Shown one piece after another: positions 33,749 to 43,246 of a DNA stretch of 64,000 nt. A model generated the notes under the pieces. That model worked only from the letters and a program-made list of their open reading frames with translations. It did no database searches and was not told the origin of the DNA. Origin of the DNA: Paraburkholderia caledonica NBRC 102488 (GTDB taxonomy: Bacteria > Pseudomonadota > Gammaproteobacteria > Burkholderiales > Burkholderiaceae); the NCBI RefSeq assembly GCF_000685095.1, contig NZ_BAYE01000005.1, positions 416,874-480,873 of the forward strand, given 5' to 3'. A program made the position numbers and the translations under genes. How positions within the stretch are numbered: the stretch's first letter is position 1; every line of letters begins with the position of its first letter.

Positions 33749-36700
33749 CTACCCGTTGGTGCCTTCGCCCGCTTCGACTTGCGCAGCGCGCGCGCCGCCA
33801 TGTGCAGTACGGTCGAGCACAGGCTTCAACGCTGCGCCGGTGTGGCTCGCGCGAACCTGCACTATTCCTTCGGGGTCCGTAGCAGCGACGACTGTCCCGC
33901 CACCCACACCGCCTTCGGGTCCGAGGTCGATGATCCAGTCCGCCTCGGCAATCACATCGAGGTCATGCTCGATCACCACGACGCTATGGCCGCCGTCAGC
34001 GAGACGATGCAGCACGCGAATCAACTTGGCGACGTCAGCCATATGCAGCCCTACCGTCGGCTCGTCTAGCACATACAACGTATGCGGCGGTTTTTGACCG
34101 CGCCGCGTAATGTCGTCGCGCACCTTGCTCAACTCCGTGACGAGTTTGATGCGTTGCGCCTCGCCGCCAGACAAGGTAGGCGATGGCTGACCGAGCGTGA
34201 GGTAACCGAGCCCCACGTCTTTCATCAACTGCAAAGGATGGGCAATGTTCGAGATCGGCGCAAAGAACTCGACAGCCTCGTCGATTTCCATGGTGAGCAC
34301 GTCGCCGATATTCTTGCCCCGCCACGTCACTGCGAGCGTTTCAGGGTTGAAGCGCTGCCCGTGGCAGACATCGCACGGCACCTTTACGTCCGGCAGGAAG
34401 CTCATGCCGATGGTGCGCACGCCTTGTCCTTCACAAGCCGGGCAGCGGCCCTCGCCTGTGTTGAACGAGAAGCGCGATGCCGTATAGCCGCGCGCGCGGG
34501 CTTCGAGCGTGCCGGCAAACAGCTTGCGAATTGCGTCCCACACGCCGATGTACGTTGCGGGACACGAGCGCGGCGTCTTGCCGATTGGCGTCTGATCGAC
34601 TTCCAGCACGCGGTCGATGCTTTCCCAACCCGTAATCGAATCGCAGCCCTGCCACGCATGCGTGACGTTCAGCGGAGCACGCGGCGCGGTACGCGCGAGC
34701 ACGCTCGAACGGCGGTTCGCGGCGGGCTTCTCTTCTGCCGCCGCTCGCGCCCGACGCGTAGCCGGCGACGACAACACCGAACGCCCAACTGCGTCGAGCA
34801 GATTCGCCATGAGCACGTCACGCGCAAGCGTGGACTTGCCCGAGCCGCTGACGCCCGTCACCGCGACGAGCCGTGACAGCGGAATGCCCACGGTAACGTT
34901 GCGCAGATTGTGCAGTTTGCCGCCGTGCACGGTCAGCCAGTTCTCGGGCACCGCCGCCGCGCGCTTGCCTGGCGCGACGACTTTGCGACGCGGCTGCAGC
35001 GGATGCACGATCGGCGTTGCGAGAAACTGCCCCGTCAGCGATTCAGGTTGCGCGGACAGATCCGCCACGCTGCCCTGCGCGATCAGCGTGCCGCCGCGCT
35101 TGCCGGCGCCCGGCCCGATGTCGATGATGTGATCGGCCCGCCGGATTGTGTCTTCGTCGTGCTCGACGACCACGAGCGTATTGCCCTTGTCGCCAAGCTT
35201 GCGCAGCGCGTTCAGCAGGATCTGATTGTCACGCGGATGCAGGCCGATGGTCGGCTCGTCCAGCACATAGCAGACGCCTTGCAGGTTACTGCCCAGTTGC
35301 GCGGCGAGGCGAATGCGCTGCGCCTCGCCGCCCGACAGGCTCGGCGCCGCCCGGTCGAGGCTCAGATAACCGAGCCCGACCTCTTCGAGAAACTGCAAAC
35401 GGCTGCCGATCTCGCTGACCACGTCGCGCGCAATCTCAGCGTCGCGGCCTGTCATGTGCAAACCGTCGATCCACGCGCGGGTGTCCGACACCGTCCATTG
35501 CGCGACGTCGGTAATGGCTTGCGCGTCGAACGTGACAGCGCGCGCCGTGGGGTTCAAACGCGTGCCCACGCAATCCGGACACGGTTCGTCCACGAGACCC
35601 TCAGGTTCCTGCTCTTCCGACGGCAAACTCTGTTCGCGGCCGCGATTGTCGTCTACGACGATCGTGTCGTCGTACGCGGCGCGTTGCTCGCGCGTGAGCG
35701 CGAGCCCCGTGCCCACACAGGTGGTGCACCAGCCGTGCTTGCTGTTATACGAGAACATGCGCGGATCGAGCTCGGGATAGCTCGTGCCGCAAACCGGGCA
35801 CGCCCGCTTGGTGGAGAGAACCTTGACCGCGCCAAGCTTCGCGGTGGGCTGCCCGCCGTTTATTGCGTCATGCAGACCGTCGAGCGGTGCGAGCAGATGC
35901 ATCACACCCTTGCCGACTTCCAGCGTCTGATCGAGCGCGTGCCGCAGTTCTGCTTCGTTGTCCGCCGACACGATCAGGTCGGCGACCGGCAATTCAATAG
36001 TGTGCTCACGGAAGCGGTCGAGCTTCGGCCACGGGTCCACCGACACGAATTCGCCGTCCACCCGCAGATGCGTATTGCCCCGCGCTTTTGCCCACTTCGC
36101 TAGATCGGTGTACACGCCCTTGCGGTTGACCACGAGCGGAGCGAGGAAGCCGACGTGCTGTCCCTTATGGTCACGCAGCAATTGCGCGGCGATGGACTCG
36201 ACGCTTTGCGACGTAACCGGCGTGCCGTCATGAATGCAATGCTGCAAACCGAGCTTCACATACAGCAGGCGCAGGAAATGCCACACCTCGGACGTGGTCG
36301 CCACTGTACTCTTGCGACCGCCGCGCGACAGACGCTGTTCGATCGCGACCGTCGGCGGGATGCCGTACACGGCGTCGACCTCAGGCCGGCCGGCGGGTTG
36401 CACGATGGAACGCGCATACGCATTGAGCGATTCGAGATAGCGGCGTTGCCCTTCGTGGAAAAGAATGTCGAACGCGAGCGTCGACTTGCCCGACCCCGAC
36501 ACACCGGTGATGACATTGAACTTGCCATGCGGGATGTCGACGTCCAGCGCTTTCAGGTTGTGCTCGCGCGCATTGACGATGCGTACCACGTCTTCGCCTT
36601 CGATTGCGCGGCGTGCGCGCGCCGCGCTCAGCGCCTTCTGCAACGGAATGCCTTGCGAAACCTCCTCAGCAGGCTCTGCAGCCGCGCTCATTGCGCGGTC

Positions 36701-39700
36701 GTAGTGCAACAGCGCTTCGCCGGTATGCGATTCGGGGCAGCCCTTGACGTCTTCCGGCGTGCCGGCGCACAGCACGCGGCCACCGCCGTCGCCGCCTTCT
36801 GGACCAAGGTCGATGATCCAGTCTGCCGCGCGAATCACGTCGAGATTGTGCTCGATCACGATCAGCGAATGGCCGCTTGCCAGCAGCTTGCCGAAAGCCT
36901 GCATCAGCTTGGCGATATCGTCGAAATGCAGACCGGTGGTCGGCTCGTCGAACATGAAAAGCCGTTTGGCGACTGCCTGCTTCGCGCCGCGCGCGGTGCG
37001 CGCCTGCGAGGATTCAGCGAGAAAGCCCGCGAGTTTGAGCCGCTGCGCCTCGCCGCCCGACAATGTGGGCACCGGCTGGCCGAGCTTCACGTATTCGAGG
37101 CCCACGTCGACGATGGGCTGCAGCACGCGCAATACTTCGGCGTCCTTCGAAAAATAGGCGGCAGCTTCGCTGACGGTCAGTTCGAGCACGTCTGCGATGC
37201 TCAACGCACGCGCGGGTTCGCCGCGCTCGATCTTCACTTCGAGCAGTTCGGCGCGATAACGGCGGCCGTCGCAGTCCGGACAGCGCAAATACACGTCGCT
37301 CAAAAACTGCATTTCGATGTGTTCGAAGCCTGAACCGCCGCACGTCGGGCAGCGCCCGTCGCCGGAATTGAAGCTGAACATGCCCGGGCCATAGCCGCGT
37401 TGTTGCGCAAGCGGCGCCTTCGCGAACAGCTTGCGGATCTCGTCGAACGCGCCGACGTAGCTCGCCGGATTGGAGCGCGCGGTCTTGCCGATCGGCGACT
37501 GGTCGACGAACACGACGTCGGTGACCTGGTCGGCGCCGGTCAGGCTGCGAAATGCGCCGGGCGACTCGGTGGCGAGACCGAAGTGCCGCGCCATCGCCGG
37601 GTAGAGCACGTCTTGCAGCAACGTGGATTTGCCGGAGCCCGACACGCCGGTTACGCAGACGAGCCGCTGCAACGGAATCTCCACCGTCACGTCGCGCAAA
37701 TTGTGTTCGGTCGCGCCTTCGAGCACGATGCGCGGCGTGCTTGCGTCGACCGGGCGCTGCGACCAGTGCGCCGCGTCCGCCACGTGCCGGCGCCCGCCGA
37801 GATATTCGCCGGTGAGCGTGCCCGACGAGCGGATGGCCTCGGGCGCACCGTCGTAAATGATCGAGCCGCCCCGCTCGCCCGGCCCCGGCCCCATGTCGAT
37901 CAGGCGATCCGCCGCCAGCATGACCGACGGATCGTGCTCGACCACCACTAGCGTATTGCCCGCGTCCCGCAGACGATGCATGGCTTCGACAATCCGGTTC
38001 AGATCTCGCGGATGCAGGCCGATGCTCGGCTCGTCGAGCACGAACAGCGTTTTCGTGAGCGACGTGCCGAGCGCCGTGGTGAGATTGATCCGCTGCACTT
38101 CGCCGCCCGACAGCGTGCGGCTTTGGCGGTCGAGCGTCAGGTAGCCGAGCCCGACGTCGCACAGGTATTTGAGGCGTGTGCGCACTTCGGCGAGCAGCAG
38201 CTTGAGCGCGTCGTCGAGCAAAGCGCTCGGCAAACTGATTTCGTCGAAGAAGCGGCGGATGCGCTCGATCGGCATCAGCATCAGGTCGTGCACGGTGAGG
38301 CCGGGCAACGCTTCGAGCTGAGCACGGTTCCACTCGACGCCGCGTGGCATGAAGCGCTGTGCTGGTGTCAGCACGTCGTCGGCGTTCTTCTTGCTGCCGA
38401 GGCGCCACAGCAGCGATTCCGTTTTCAGGCGCGCGCCGCCGCAGGTTTCGCATGGCGTGTAGCTGCGGTACTTCGACAGCAGCACGCGGATGTGCATCTT
38501 GTACGCTTTCGATTCGAGATATTCGAAGAAGCGTTTGACGCCGTACCAATGGCTTTGCCACTTGCCATTCCAGTCAGGCGAGCCGTTGATCACCCAGTCA
38601 CGCTCGGCGTCCGTGAGTTCTCCCCACGGCGTGCCGCGGCGTATGTCGGCCTTGGCCGCGTAGCGCATCAGATCGTCCTGACACTCCTTCCACGCCGGCG
38701 TTTGCATGGGCTTGATCGCGCCGTCGCGCAGCGTCTTGCGCGCGTCTGGAATCACGAGACCCAGGTCGACGCCGATCACGCGGCCGAACCCGCGGCAGAC
38801 CTCGCACGCGCCGTAGGCCGAGTTGAACGAAAACAGCGCCGGTTGCGGATCGGCGTAGCGCAGATCGCTCTCCGGGCTATGCAGCCCCGTGGAGAAGCGC
38901 CAGATTTGCGGCTCGGCTTGCTGTGCCTCAGGCGGCTGCTGGCCTTCGGAAGCCGGCGGCAGCACGTAGATATTCACGCGCCCGCCGCCGCGCTTGAGCG
39001 ACGCCTCGATCGCCTCGACAACGCGCTGCTTGTCCGCCTGGCGCAGGCGGAAACGATCCGCGACGACGTCCAGCAGTTTGCGCCTGCCGGTAGGCGACTC
39101 GACCTCGCGCTGCGCCTGCACGCGCGTGTAGCCGCTCGCCGACAGCCACTGCTCCACTTCCTGTTCGGACGCCGACTCCGGCAACTCGACCGGAAACGTG
39201 ACGACCAGCCGCGGATCGTCCTGTTCCGTGCGTTCGAGCAAATCCGCGTAGATCGTTTCGGGCGTGTCGTGACGCACCTGATGCGCCGTCTTGCGGTCGA
39301 ACAGTTCGGCCGCGCGCGCGTAGAGCAGCTTCAGGTGGTCGTTGAGCTCCGTCATGGTGCCGACGGTGGAGCGCGAACTACGCACCGGATTGGTCTGGTC
39401 GATCGCGATGGCGGGCGGCACGCCGTCGACCCGGTCGACTTGCGGCCGGTCCATGCGATCAAGGAACTGCCGCGCGTACGCGCTAAACGTTTCGACGTAG
39501 CGCCGCTGCCCTTCCGCGTAAAGCGTGTCGAACACGAGGCTCGACTTGCCGGACCCGGACGGACCGGTAACGACCGTCATTTCGCCGGTTTTCACGTCGA
39601 GATCGACGTTTTTGAGGTTGTGCTGGCGCGCGCCGCGAATCTTGATGATGCCGTTGGATGACAATTTTTCGACCGTCTGAATGAGTGGGCCACCTCTCAC
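33749..39700 (-). CDS. Double-length tandem UvrA (four ABC cassettes)
   Basis: About 1983 residues, twice the usual 940. The GTG at 39700 with GAGG upstream is preferred over a TTG at 39721. Four Walker A motifs are seen: GPSGSGKSSLVFD (about residue 46), then GVSGSGKST near 688, 1067 and 1620. Four signatures of the LSGGE.QR type and four DEP(S/T).GLH Walker B motifs match them. Each half has the UvrA zinc modules, for example RCPTCGGSGF...RCPDCDGRRY and RCPACEGQGV...PCDVCHGQRF. UvrA finds DNA damage for nucleotide excision repair and normally works as a dimer; this protein is in effect a covalent dimer of two diverged copies. The LexA box at its promoter makes it damage-inducible. A normal-size uvrA probably exists elsewhere. 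Confidence 0.93.
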   Translation of the reverse strand: MRGGPLIQTVEKLSSNGIIKIRGARQHNLKNVDLDVKTGEMTVVTGPSGSGKSSLVFDTLYAEGQRRYVETFSAYARQFLDRMDRPQVDRVDGVPPAIAIDQTNPVRSSRSTVGTMTELNDHLKLLYARAAELFDRKTAHQVRHDTPETIYADLLERTEQDDPRLVVTFPVELPESASEQEVEQWLSASGYTRVQAQREVESPTGRRKLLDVVADRFRLRQADKQRVVEAIEASLKRGGGRVNIYVLPPASEGQQPPEAQQAEPQIWRFSTGLHSPESDLRYADPQPALFSFNSAYGACEVCRGFGRVIGVDLGLVIPDARKTLRDGAIKPMQTPAWKECQDDLMRYAAKADIRRGTPWGELTDAERDWVINGSPDWNGKWQSHWYGVKRFFEYLESKAYKMHIRVLLSKYRSYTPCETCGGARLKTESLLWRLGSKKNADDVLTPAQRFMPRGVEWNRAQLEALPGLTVHDLMLMPIERIRRFFDEISLPSALLDDALKLLLAEVRTRLKYLCDVGLGYLTLDRQSRTLSGGEVQRINLTTALGTSLTKTLFVLDEPSIGLHPRDLNRIVEAMHRLRDAGNTLVVVEHDPSVMLAADRLIDMGPGPGERGGSIIYDGAPEAIRSSGTLTGEYLGGRRHVADAAHWSQRPVDASTPRIVLEGATEHNLRDVTVEIPLQRLVCVTGVSGSGKSTLLQDVLYPAMARHFGLATESPGAFRSLTGADQVTDVVFVDQSPIGKTARSNPASYVGAFDEIRKLFAKAPLAQQRGYGPGMFSFNSGDGRCPTCGGSGFEHIEMQFLSDVYLRCPDCDGRRYRAELLEVKIERGEPARALSIADVLELTVSEAAAYFSKDAEVLRVLQPIVDVGLEYVKLGQPVPTLSGGEAQRLKLAGFLAESSQARTARGAKQAVAKRLFMFDEPTTGLHFDDIAKLMQAFGKLLASGHSLIVIEHNLDVIRAADWIIDLGPEGGDGGGRVLCAGTPEDVKGCPESHTGEALLHYDRAMSAAAEPAEEVSQGIPLQKALSAARARRAIEGEDVVRIVNAREHNLKALDVDIPHGKFNVITGVSGSGKSTLAFDILFHEGQRRYLESLNAYARSIVQPAGRPEVDAVYGIPPTVAIEQRLSRGGRKSTVATTSEVWHFLRLLYVKLGLQHCIHDGTPVTSQSVESIAAQLLRDHKGQHVGFLAPLVVNRKGVYTDLAKWAKARGNTHLRVDGEFVSVDPWPKLDRFREHTIELPVADLIVSADNEAELRHALDQTLEVGKGVMHLLAPLDGLHDAINGGQPTAKLGAVKVLSTKRACPVCGTSYPELDPRMFSYNSKHGWCTTCVGTGLALTREQRAAYDDTIVVDDNRGREQSLPSEEQEPEGLVDEPCPDCVGTRLNPTARAVTFDAQAITDVAQWTVSDTRAWIDGLHMTGRDAEIARDVVSEIGSRLQFLEEVGLGYLSLDRAAPSLSGGEAQRIRLAAQLGSNLQGVCYVLDEPTIGLHPRDNQILLNALRKLGDKGNTLVVVEHDEDTIRRADHIIDIGPGAGKRGGTLIAQGSVADLSAQPESLTGQFLATPIVHPLQPRRKVVAPGKRAAAVPENWLTVHGGKLHNLRNVTVGIPLSRLVAVTGVSGSGKSTLARDVLMANLLDAVGRSVLSSPATRRARAAAEEKPAANRRSSVLARTAPRAPLNVTHAWQGCDSITGWESIDRVLEVDQTPIGKTPRSCPATYIGVWDAIRKLFAGTLEARARGYTASRFSFNTGEGRCPACEGQGVRTIGMSFLPDVKVPCDVCHGQRFNPETLAVTWRGKNIGDVLTMEIDEAVEFFAPISNIAHPLQLMKDVGLGYLTLGQPSPTLSGGEAQRIKLVTELSKVRDDITRRGQKPPHTLYVLDEPTVGLHMADVAKLIRVLHRLADGGHSVVVIEHDLDVIAEADWIIDLGPEGGVGGGTVVAATDPEGIVQVRASHTGAALKPVLDRTAHGGARAAQVEAGEGTNG

Positions 39701-39776
39701 GGACGCCTCGCGACCGCGCAAGTTCAGTGCAAACGGGCGCTAAGGCGCTGAAGCCGCGCCCCACTTGCAGTTGAAC

Positions 39777-39805
39777 ACTATACTGTATATTTATACAGTT
39801 TTCCA
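39777..39805 (-). promoter_or_regulatory. SOS promoter of tandem uvrA with LexA box in the spacer
   Basis: CTGTATATTTATACAG (39783-39798) is a perfect CTGT-N8-ACAG LexA palindrome. On the minus strand the -35 TGGAAA (39800-39805), a 17-base spacer made of the LexA box, and the -10 TATAGT (39777-39782) form a near-consensus sigma-70 promoter. LexA binding would cover it fully. Confidence 0.88.
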
Positions 39806-39890
39806 CGACGCGCACCGGCCACGGTTGGCGCACGTCGTGTCATAACGCGCCGCCACACGGCCGGCGCCATGCCGCGCGCGGTGTCAGCCG

Positions 39891-40208
39891 TCAGCCGTCT
39901 CCGTCCTTGCGCGCTTCGTAGGCTGTCAGGAGCTTGTGAGCGACCATGTCGACGGCCGGTTTGACCAGGCCGTTCTTGTCAGTCCACACCTTGGGCGTGA
40001 TTGCCCCGCTCAGCGCAACGCTGTCCGCGTCGCTCAACCCAAGCAGCGCGGTTTGCACGCCGTTATCGAACGCAATCACGTTGACGAAAATCGTGTCGCC
40101 GTCATTGGTGACCGCGCGCAGCTTGCAGGTCACGAAGCGCGTTCCGTTTTGCCCCGTGCGAAGCTGCGCCTCGCCATACAGGCGCCCGCCCACCAGTCCA
40201 TCGATCAT
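39891..40208 (-). CDS. Short single-stranded DNA-binding (SSB-like) protein
   Basis: The product has 105 residues and is a single OB fold: LVGGRLYGEAQLRTGQNGTR, FVTCKLRAVTNDGDTIFVNV and DSVALSGAITPKVWTDKNG. GGGAG precedes the ATG at 40208. It lacks the long linker and acidic DDDIPF tip of the main cellular SSB, so it is a minor or plasmid-type SSB. It lies upstream of the tandem uvrA on the same strand, but the LexA-controlled promoter lies between them, so co-regulation is not certain. A role in DNA repair is inferred from its neighbour. Confidence 0.8.
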   Translation of the reverse strand: MIDGLVGGRLYGEAQLRTGQNGTRFVTCKLRAVTNDGDTIFVNVIAFDNGVQTALLGLSDADSVALSGAITPKVWTDKNGLVKPAVDMVAHKLLTAYEARKDGDG

Positions 40209-40289
40209 CTTGCTGCTCCCTTGATTGCAGGTTCCGCACCCGATGTGCGGCGCACATCATCCCACGAGACCTTACCCGGCGGCGCGCCC

Positions 40290-41186
40290 TCACGCCGTGC
40301 CCGCCGCCTCGAAGATATCGCGCAGCCACGTCGCAAATACGCGCACCCGCGACGACAGTTGCCGATTCTGCGGATACAGCACGGCCACCGGCATCGGCGG
40401 CGGCGGAAAATTCGCGAGAATGATCTTAAGACGCCCGCTTGCCAGTTCATCCGATACGCGATAGCGCGGCACCTGCACAATGCCGAGCCCCGCCACCGCC
40501 GAACCCGTATAGAGTTCGACGCCCGTCACGGACACTGCGCCGGGCAACAGCATCGGCGTAATGCGGCCTTCGATGTCGAATTCGAGCGGCACCGGCTTGC
40601 CCGTTGCGCTCGACACATAGTTGACCGCGCGGTGCGATTCGAGCACCGACGGATCGGCGGGCTCGCCATACTTCTCCAGATAAGTCGGGCTCGCCACGGT
40701 CACTTGCTGCAGTTGCGCGACACGCCGCCCGACCATCGACGAATCCTGCAGCGTGCCGGCCCGCAGCACGCAGTCGATACCCTCGCGCACCAGGTCGACC
40801 AGGCGGTCGTCTTCGCCGATTGTCAGTTCGATATCGGGGTAGCGTGCAAGGAACGCCGGCAGCGTCGGCACGACGAAGTGCCGAGCAAGCGTGCCTTGCA
40901 GATTCACACGTAACAGACCTTTCGGCGCCAGGTTCGAGAACGAGCCCTCCGCCTCTTCCATATCGGCGATCAACCGCACGCAGCGGCCGTAATACGCCTG
41001 CCCGTCGGGCGTCAGGCGAACCGTTCGCGTGGTGCGCTCCAGCAGCCGCGCGCCGAGCCGCTCCTCCATACGTTTGATGAGGTTCGTCACGGTGGCGCGC
41101 GGTATCTGCAAGTCGTCGGACGCACGCGTGAAGCTTTGCCGCTCGGCTACCCGCACGAACACACGCATTTCCTCGAAACGGTCCAT
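40290..41186 (-). CDS. LysR-family regulator, divergent from an SDR gene
   Basis: The product has 298 residues. The N-terminal helix-turn-helix is standard: MRVFVRVAERQSFTRASDDL and RATVTNLIKRMEERLGARLL. The effector domain contains LLRVNLQGTLARHFVVPTLP and the common stretch DSSMVGRRVAQL. It belongs to the CrgA/DmlR-like branch that often controls a neighbouring oxidoreductase. A gap of 115 bases with a small palindrome, CGAGT-CTA-ACTCG (41224-41236), lies before the divergent SDR gene, its probable target. Confidence 0.9.
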   Translation of the reverse strand: MDRFEEMRVFVRVAERQSFTRASDDLQIPRATVTNLIKRMEERLGARLLERTTRTVRLTPDGQAYYGRCVRLIADMEEAEGSFSNLAPKGLLRVNLQGTLARHFVVPTLPAFLARYPDIELTIGEDDRLVDLVREGIDCVLRAGTLQDSSMVGRRVAQLQQVTVASPTYLEKYGEPADPSVLESHRAVNYVSSATGKPVPLEFDIEGRITPMLLPGAVSVTGVELYTGSAVAGLGIVQVPRYRVSDELASGRLKIILANFPPPPMPVAVLYPQNRQLSSRVRVFATWLRDIFEAAGTA

Positions 41187-41301
41187 ATGGGAGGTATTGT
41201 TAAAGAAGATCGAATGATGATGGCGAGTCTAACTCGATTATCTCGATGCACAAAGCGTTCATCATTCACTCACCAACCCAATACCGAAAAGGAAACGCAC
41301 C

Positions 41302-42045
41302 ATGAACACGATCAGGAACGCACAAGTCGCTATCGTTACCGGCGCATCGCGCGGCATCGGCGCCGCCGTTGCGCGACGCCTCTCGACCGACGGTTTTGCG
41401 GTCGTCGTCAATTACGCGTCCAGTTCCAGCGAGGCCGACGCGCTCGTCGCCGAACTCAACGGCGCGGGTGGCCGGGCGGTGGCGGTGAAGGCCGATGTGT
41501 CGAAGGCTGCCGACGTGCGCCGCATGTTCGAAACCGCCGAGCAGCAGCTGGGCAAAGTGGACGTGCTGATCAACAACGCCGGCGTGATCAAGCCGACGCC
41601 GCTCGCCGACACGAGCGACGAACTGTACGACCGCACGTTCGACATCAACGTGCGGGGCACCTTCAATACGTTGCGTGAAGCGGCGGGCCGCATGAACGAC
41701 GGTGGACGCATCATCAACTTTTCGAGCACGACCGTCGCGCTGAACATGCCTGGCTACGCGATCTACAGCGCGACCAAAGCCGCGGTGGAAACGTTCACGC
41801 ACGTGTTCGCGAAGGAACTGCGCGGGCGCAACATCACGGTGAACGCGGTGGCGCCGGGCCCGGTCGCGACGGCGCTGTTCTTCGACGGCAAGACCGACGA
41901 GCAGATTCAACACTTTGCAAAGATGCCGCCGCTGGAGCGCCTCGGGCAACCGGAAGATATTGCGTCGGTGGTGGCGTTTCTCGCGAGCCCGGCAGCCGCG
42001 TGGGTCAACGGGCAAGTGCTGCGGGCAAACGGCGGATTGGCTTGA
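41302..42045 (+). CDS. Short-chain dehydrogenase/reductase (FabG-like)
   Basis: The product has 247 residues, full length for a classical SDR. It has the NAD(P) motif VTGASRGIGAAVARRL, NNAGVIKPTP, the catalytic Ser in INFSSTTVALN and the YxxxK in YAIYSATKAAVE. The C-terminus PAAAWVNGQVLRANGGLA is typical of 3-oxoacyl-ACP reductase-like enzymes. AAAAGGAA precedes the ATG. The substrate is unknown; a stand-alone SDR beside a LysR gene suggests inducible reduction of a carbonyl compound rather than fatty-acid synthesis. Confidence 0.9.
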   Translation: MNTIRNAQVAIVTGASRGIGAAVARRLSTDGFAVVVNYASSSSEADALVAELNGAGGRAVAVKADVSKAADVRRMFETAEQQLGKVDVLINNAGVIKPTPLADTSDELYDRTFDINVRGTFNTLREAAGRMNDGGRIINFSSTTVALNMPGYAIYSATKAAVETFTHVFAKELRGRNITVNAVAPGPVATALFFDGKTDEQIQHFAKMPPLERLGQPEDIASVVAFLASPAAAWVNGQVLRANGGLA

Positions 42046-42180
42046 GGCGTGTCAGGCGCCGCTCCAGCGGTCTGAAGCGGCTCAAAACAGCGGCCTGAAC
42101 GGATTTGCAGCGCGCGTGAGTCCGGGCACTCGTGACGAGCCGCCGGGCTCACGCGTTAGAACTCGCAGCGAACCGCCCGC

Positions 42181-43206
42181 CTAAACCGCTTTGGGATTGC
42201 GCTCGGCGAATCCTTCCTGATGCCAGTACGGATAAGCCGGCCGCACGGCGCTCGCCGCATCGAGCCTCGCGACCTGCTCCGGCGTCAGGTTCCAGCCGAC
42301 CGCGCCCAGGTTCTGCCGCAACTGCTCTTCATTGCGGGCGCCGATCAGCACCGTCGACACCGTCGGACGCTGCAACAGCCAGTTCAGCGCGATCTGCGGC
42401 ACGGTCTTGCCGGTTTCCACGGCGATCTCGTCGATTGCGTCGAGCACGCGGTACAAATACTCGTCCGGCACCGGCGGTCCCATGTCGGCGGTCTTGTGCA
42501 AACGGCTCGTATCGGGCAACGGCTGGCCGCGCTTGATCTTGCCGGTCAGACGTCCCCAGCCGAGCGGGCTCCACACCACGGCGCCCACGCCCTGATCGAC
42601 GCCGAGTGGCATCAGTTCCCACTCGTAATCGCGCCCCACGAGCGAGTAGTAAGTCTGGTTCGCGACATAACGCGGATAGCCGTAGCGGTCCGCCGTGTCC
42701 AGCGACTTCATCAGATGCCAGCCGGAAAAGTTCGACACACCCGTGTAGCGGATCTTGCCTGCGCGCACCAGGTCGTCCAACGTGGACAGCACTTCCGTGA
42801 CCGGCGTTCTGGCGTCGAAACCATGCAGTTGAAAAAGGTCGATGTAATCGGTTTGCAAGCGCTTGAGCGCAGCGTCCACTGCCTGAATCAGATGAAAGCG
42901 CGATGAGCCGACGTTGTTCCGACCGTCGTCGAAACGGAAGGTCGCCTTCGTCGAGATGATCGCCTTATCGCGCTTGCCCTTCAGCGCTTCGCCGAGCACC
43001 GACTCCGAAGCGCCGCGCGAATAGATGTCGGCGGTGTCGAACATGGTCACGCCCGCATCGAGGCAAATGTCGATCAGACGCCGTGCTTCATCGACGTCCG
43101 TCGAGCCCCACGCCTGAAAAAAATCGCCCTTGCCGCCGAACGTGCCCGTGCCGAAACTCAGCACCGGCACCTTGAAACCGGATGCACCCAGATGTCTGTA
43201 TTCCAT
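42181..43206 (-). CDS. Aldo/keto reductase
   Basis: The product has 341 residues with the catalytic tetrad of the AKR family: Asp in MFDTADIYSRGASES (Asp and Tyr), Lys in KAIISTKATF and His in DLFQLHGFD. NADPH-binding motifs VLIGARNEEQLRQNL and VGWNLTPEQVARLDAAS are near the end. It resembles the YajO/Tas-like group acting on aldehydes or keto sugars. GGAG precedes the ATG. It is convergent with the SDR gene; no operon partner is evident. Confidence 0.9.
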   Translation of the reverse strand: MEYRHLGASGFKVPVLSFGTGTFGGKGDFFQAWGSTDVDEARRLIDICLDAGVTMFDTADIYSRGASESVLGEALKGKRDKAIISTKATFRFDDGRNNVGSSRFHLIQAVDAALKRLQTDYIDLFQLHGFDARTPVTEVLSTLDDLVRAGKIRYTGVSNFSGWHLMKSLDTADRYGYPRYVANQTYYSLVGRDYEWELMPLGVDQGVGAVVWSPLGWGRLTGKIKRGQPLPDTSRLHKTADMGPPVPDEYLYRVLDAIDEIAVETGKTVPQIALNWLLQRPTVSTVLIGARNEEQLRQNLGAVGWNLTPEQVARLDAASAVRPAYPYWHQEGFAERNPKAV

Positions 43207-43246
43207 TGATGAATCTCCGTGGCATAGCCGTCATTTAAACGGACGT

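Noticed and set aside
37976..39661. Long plus-strand frames opposite uvrA (also 34910-36103 and 36155-37333)
   Set aside because: Shadows of the real gene; no family resemblance and no ribosome sites.
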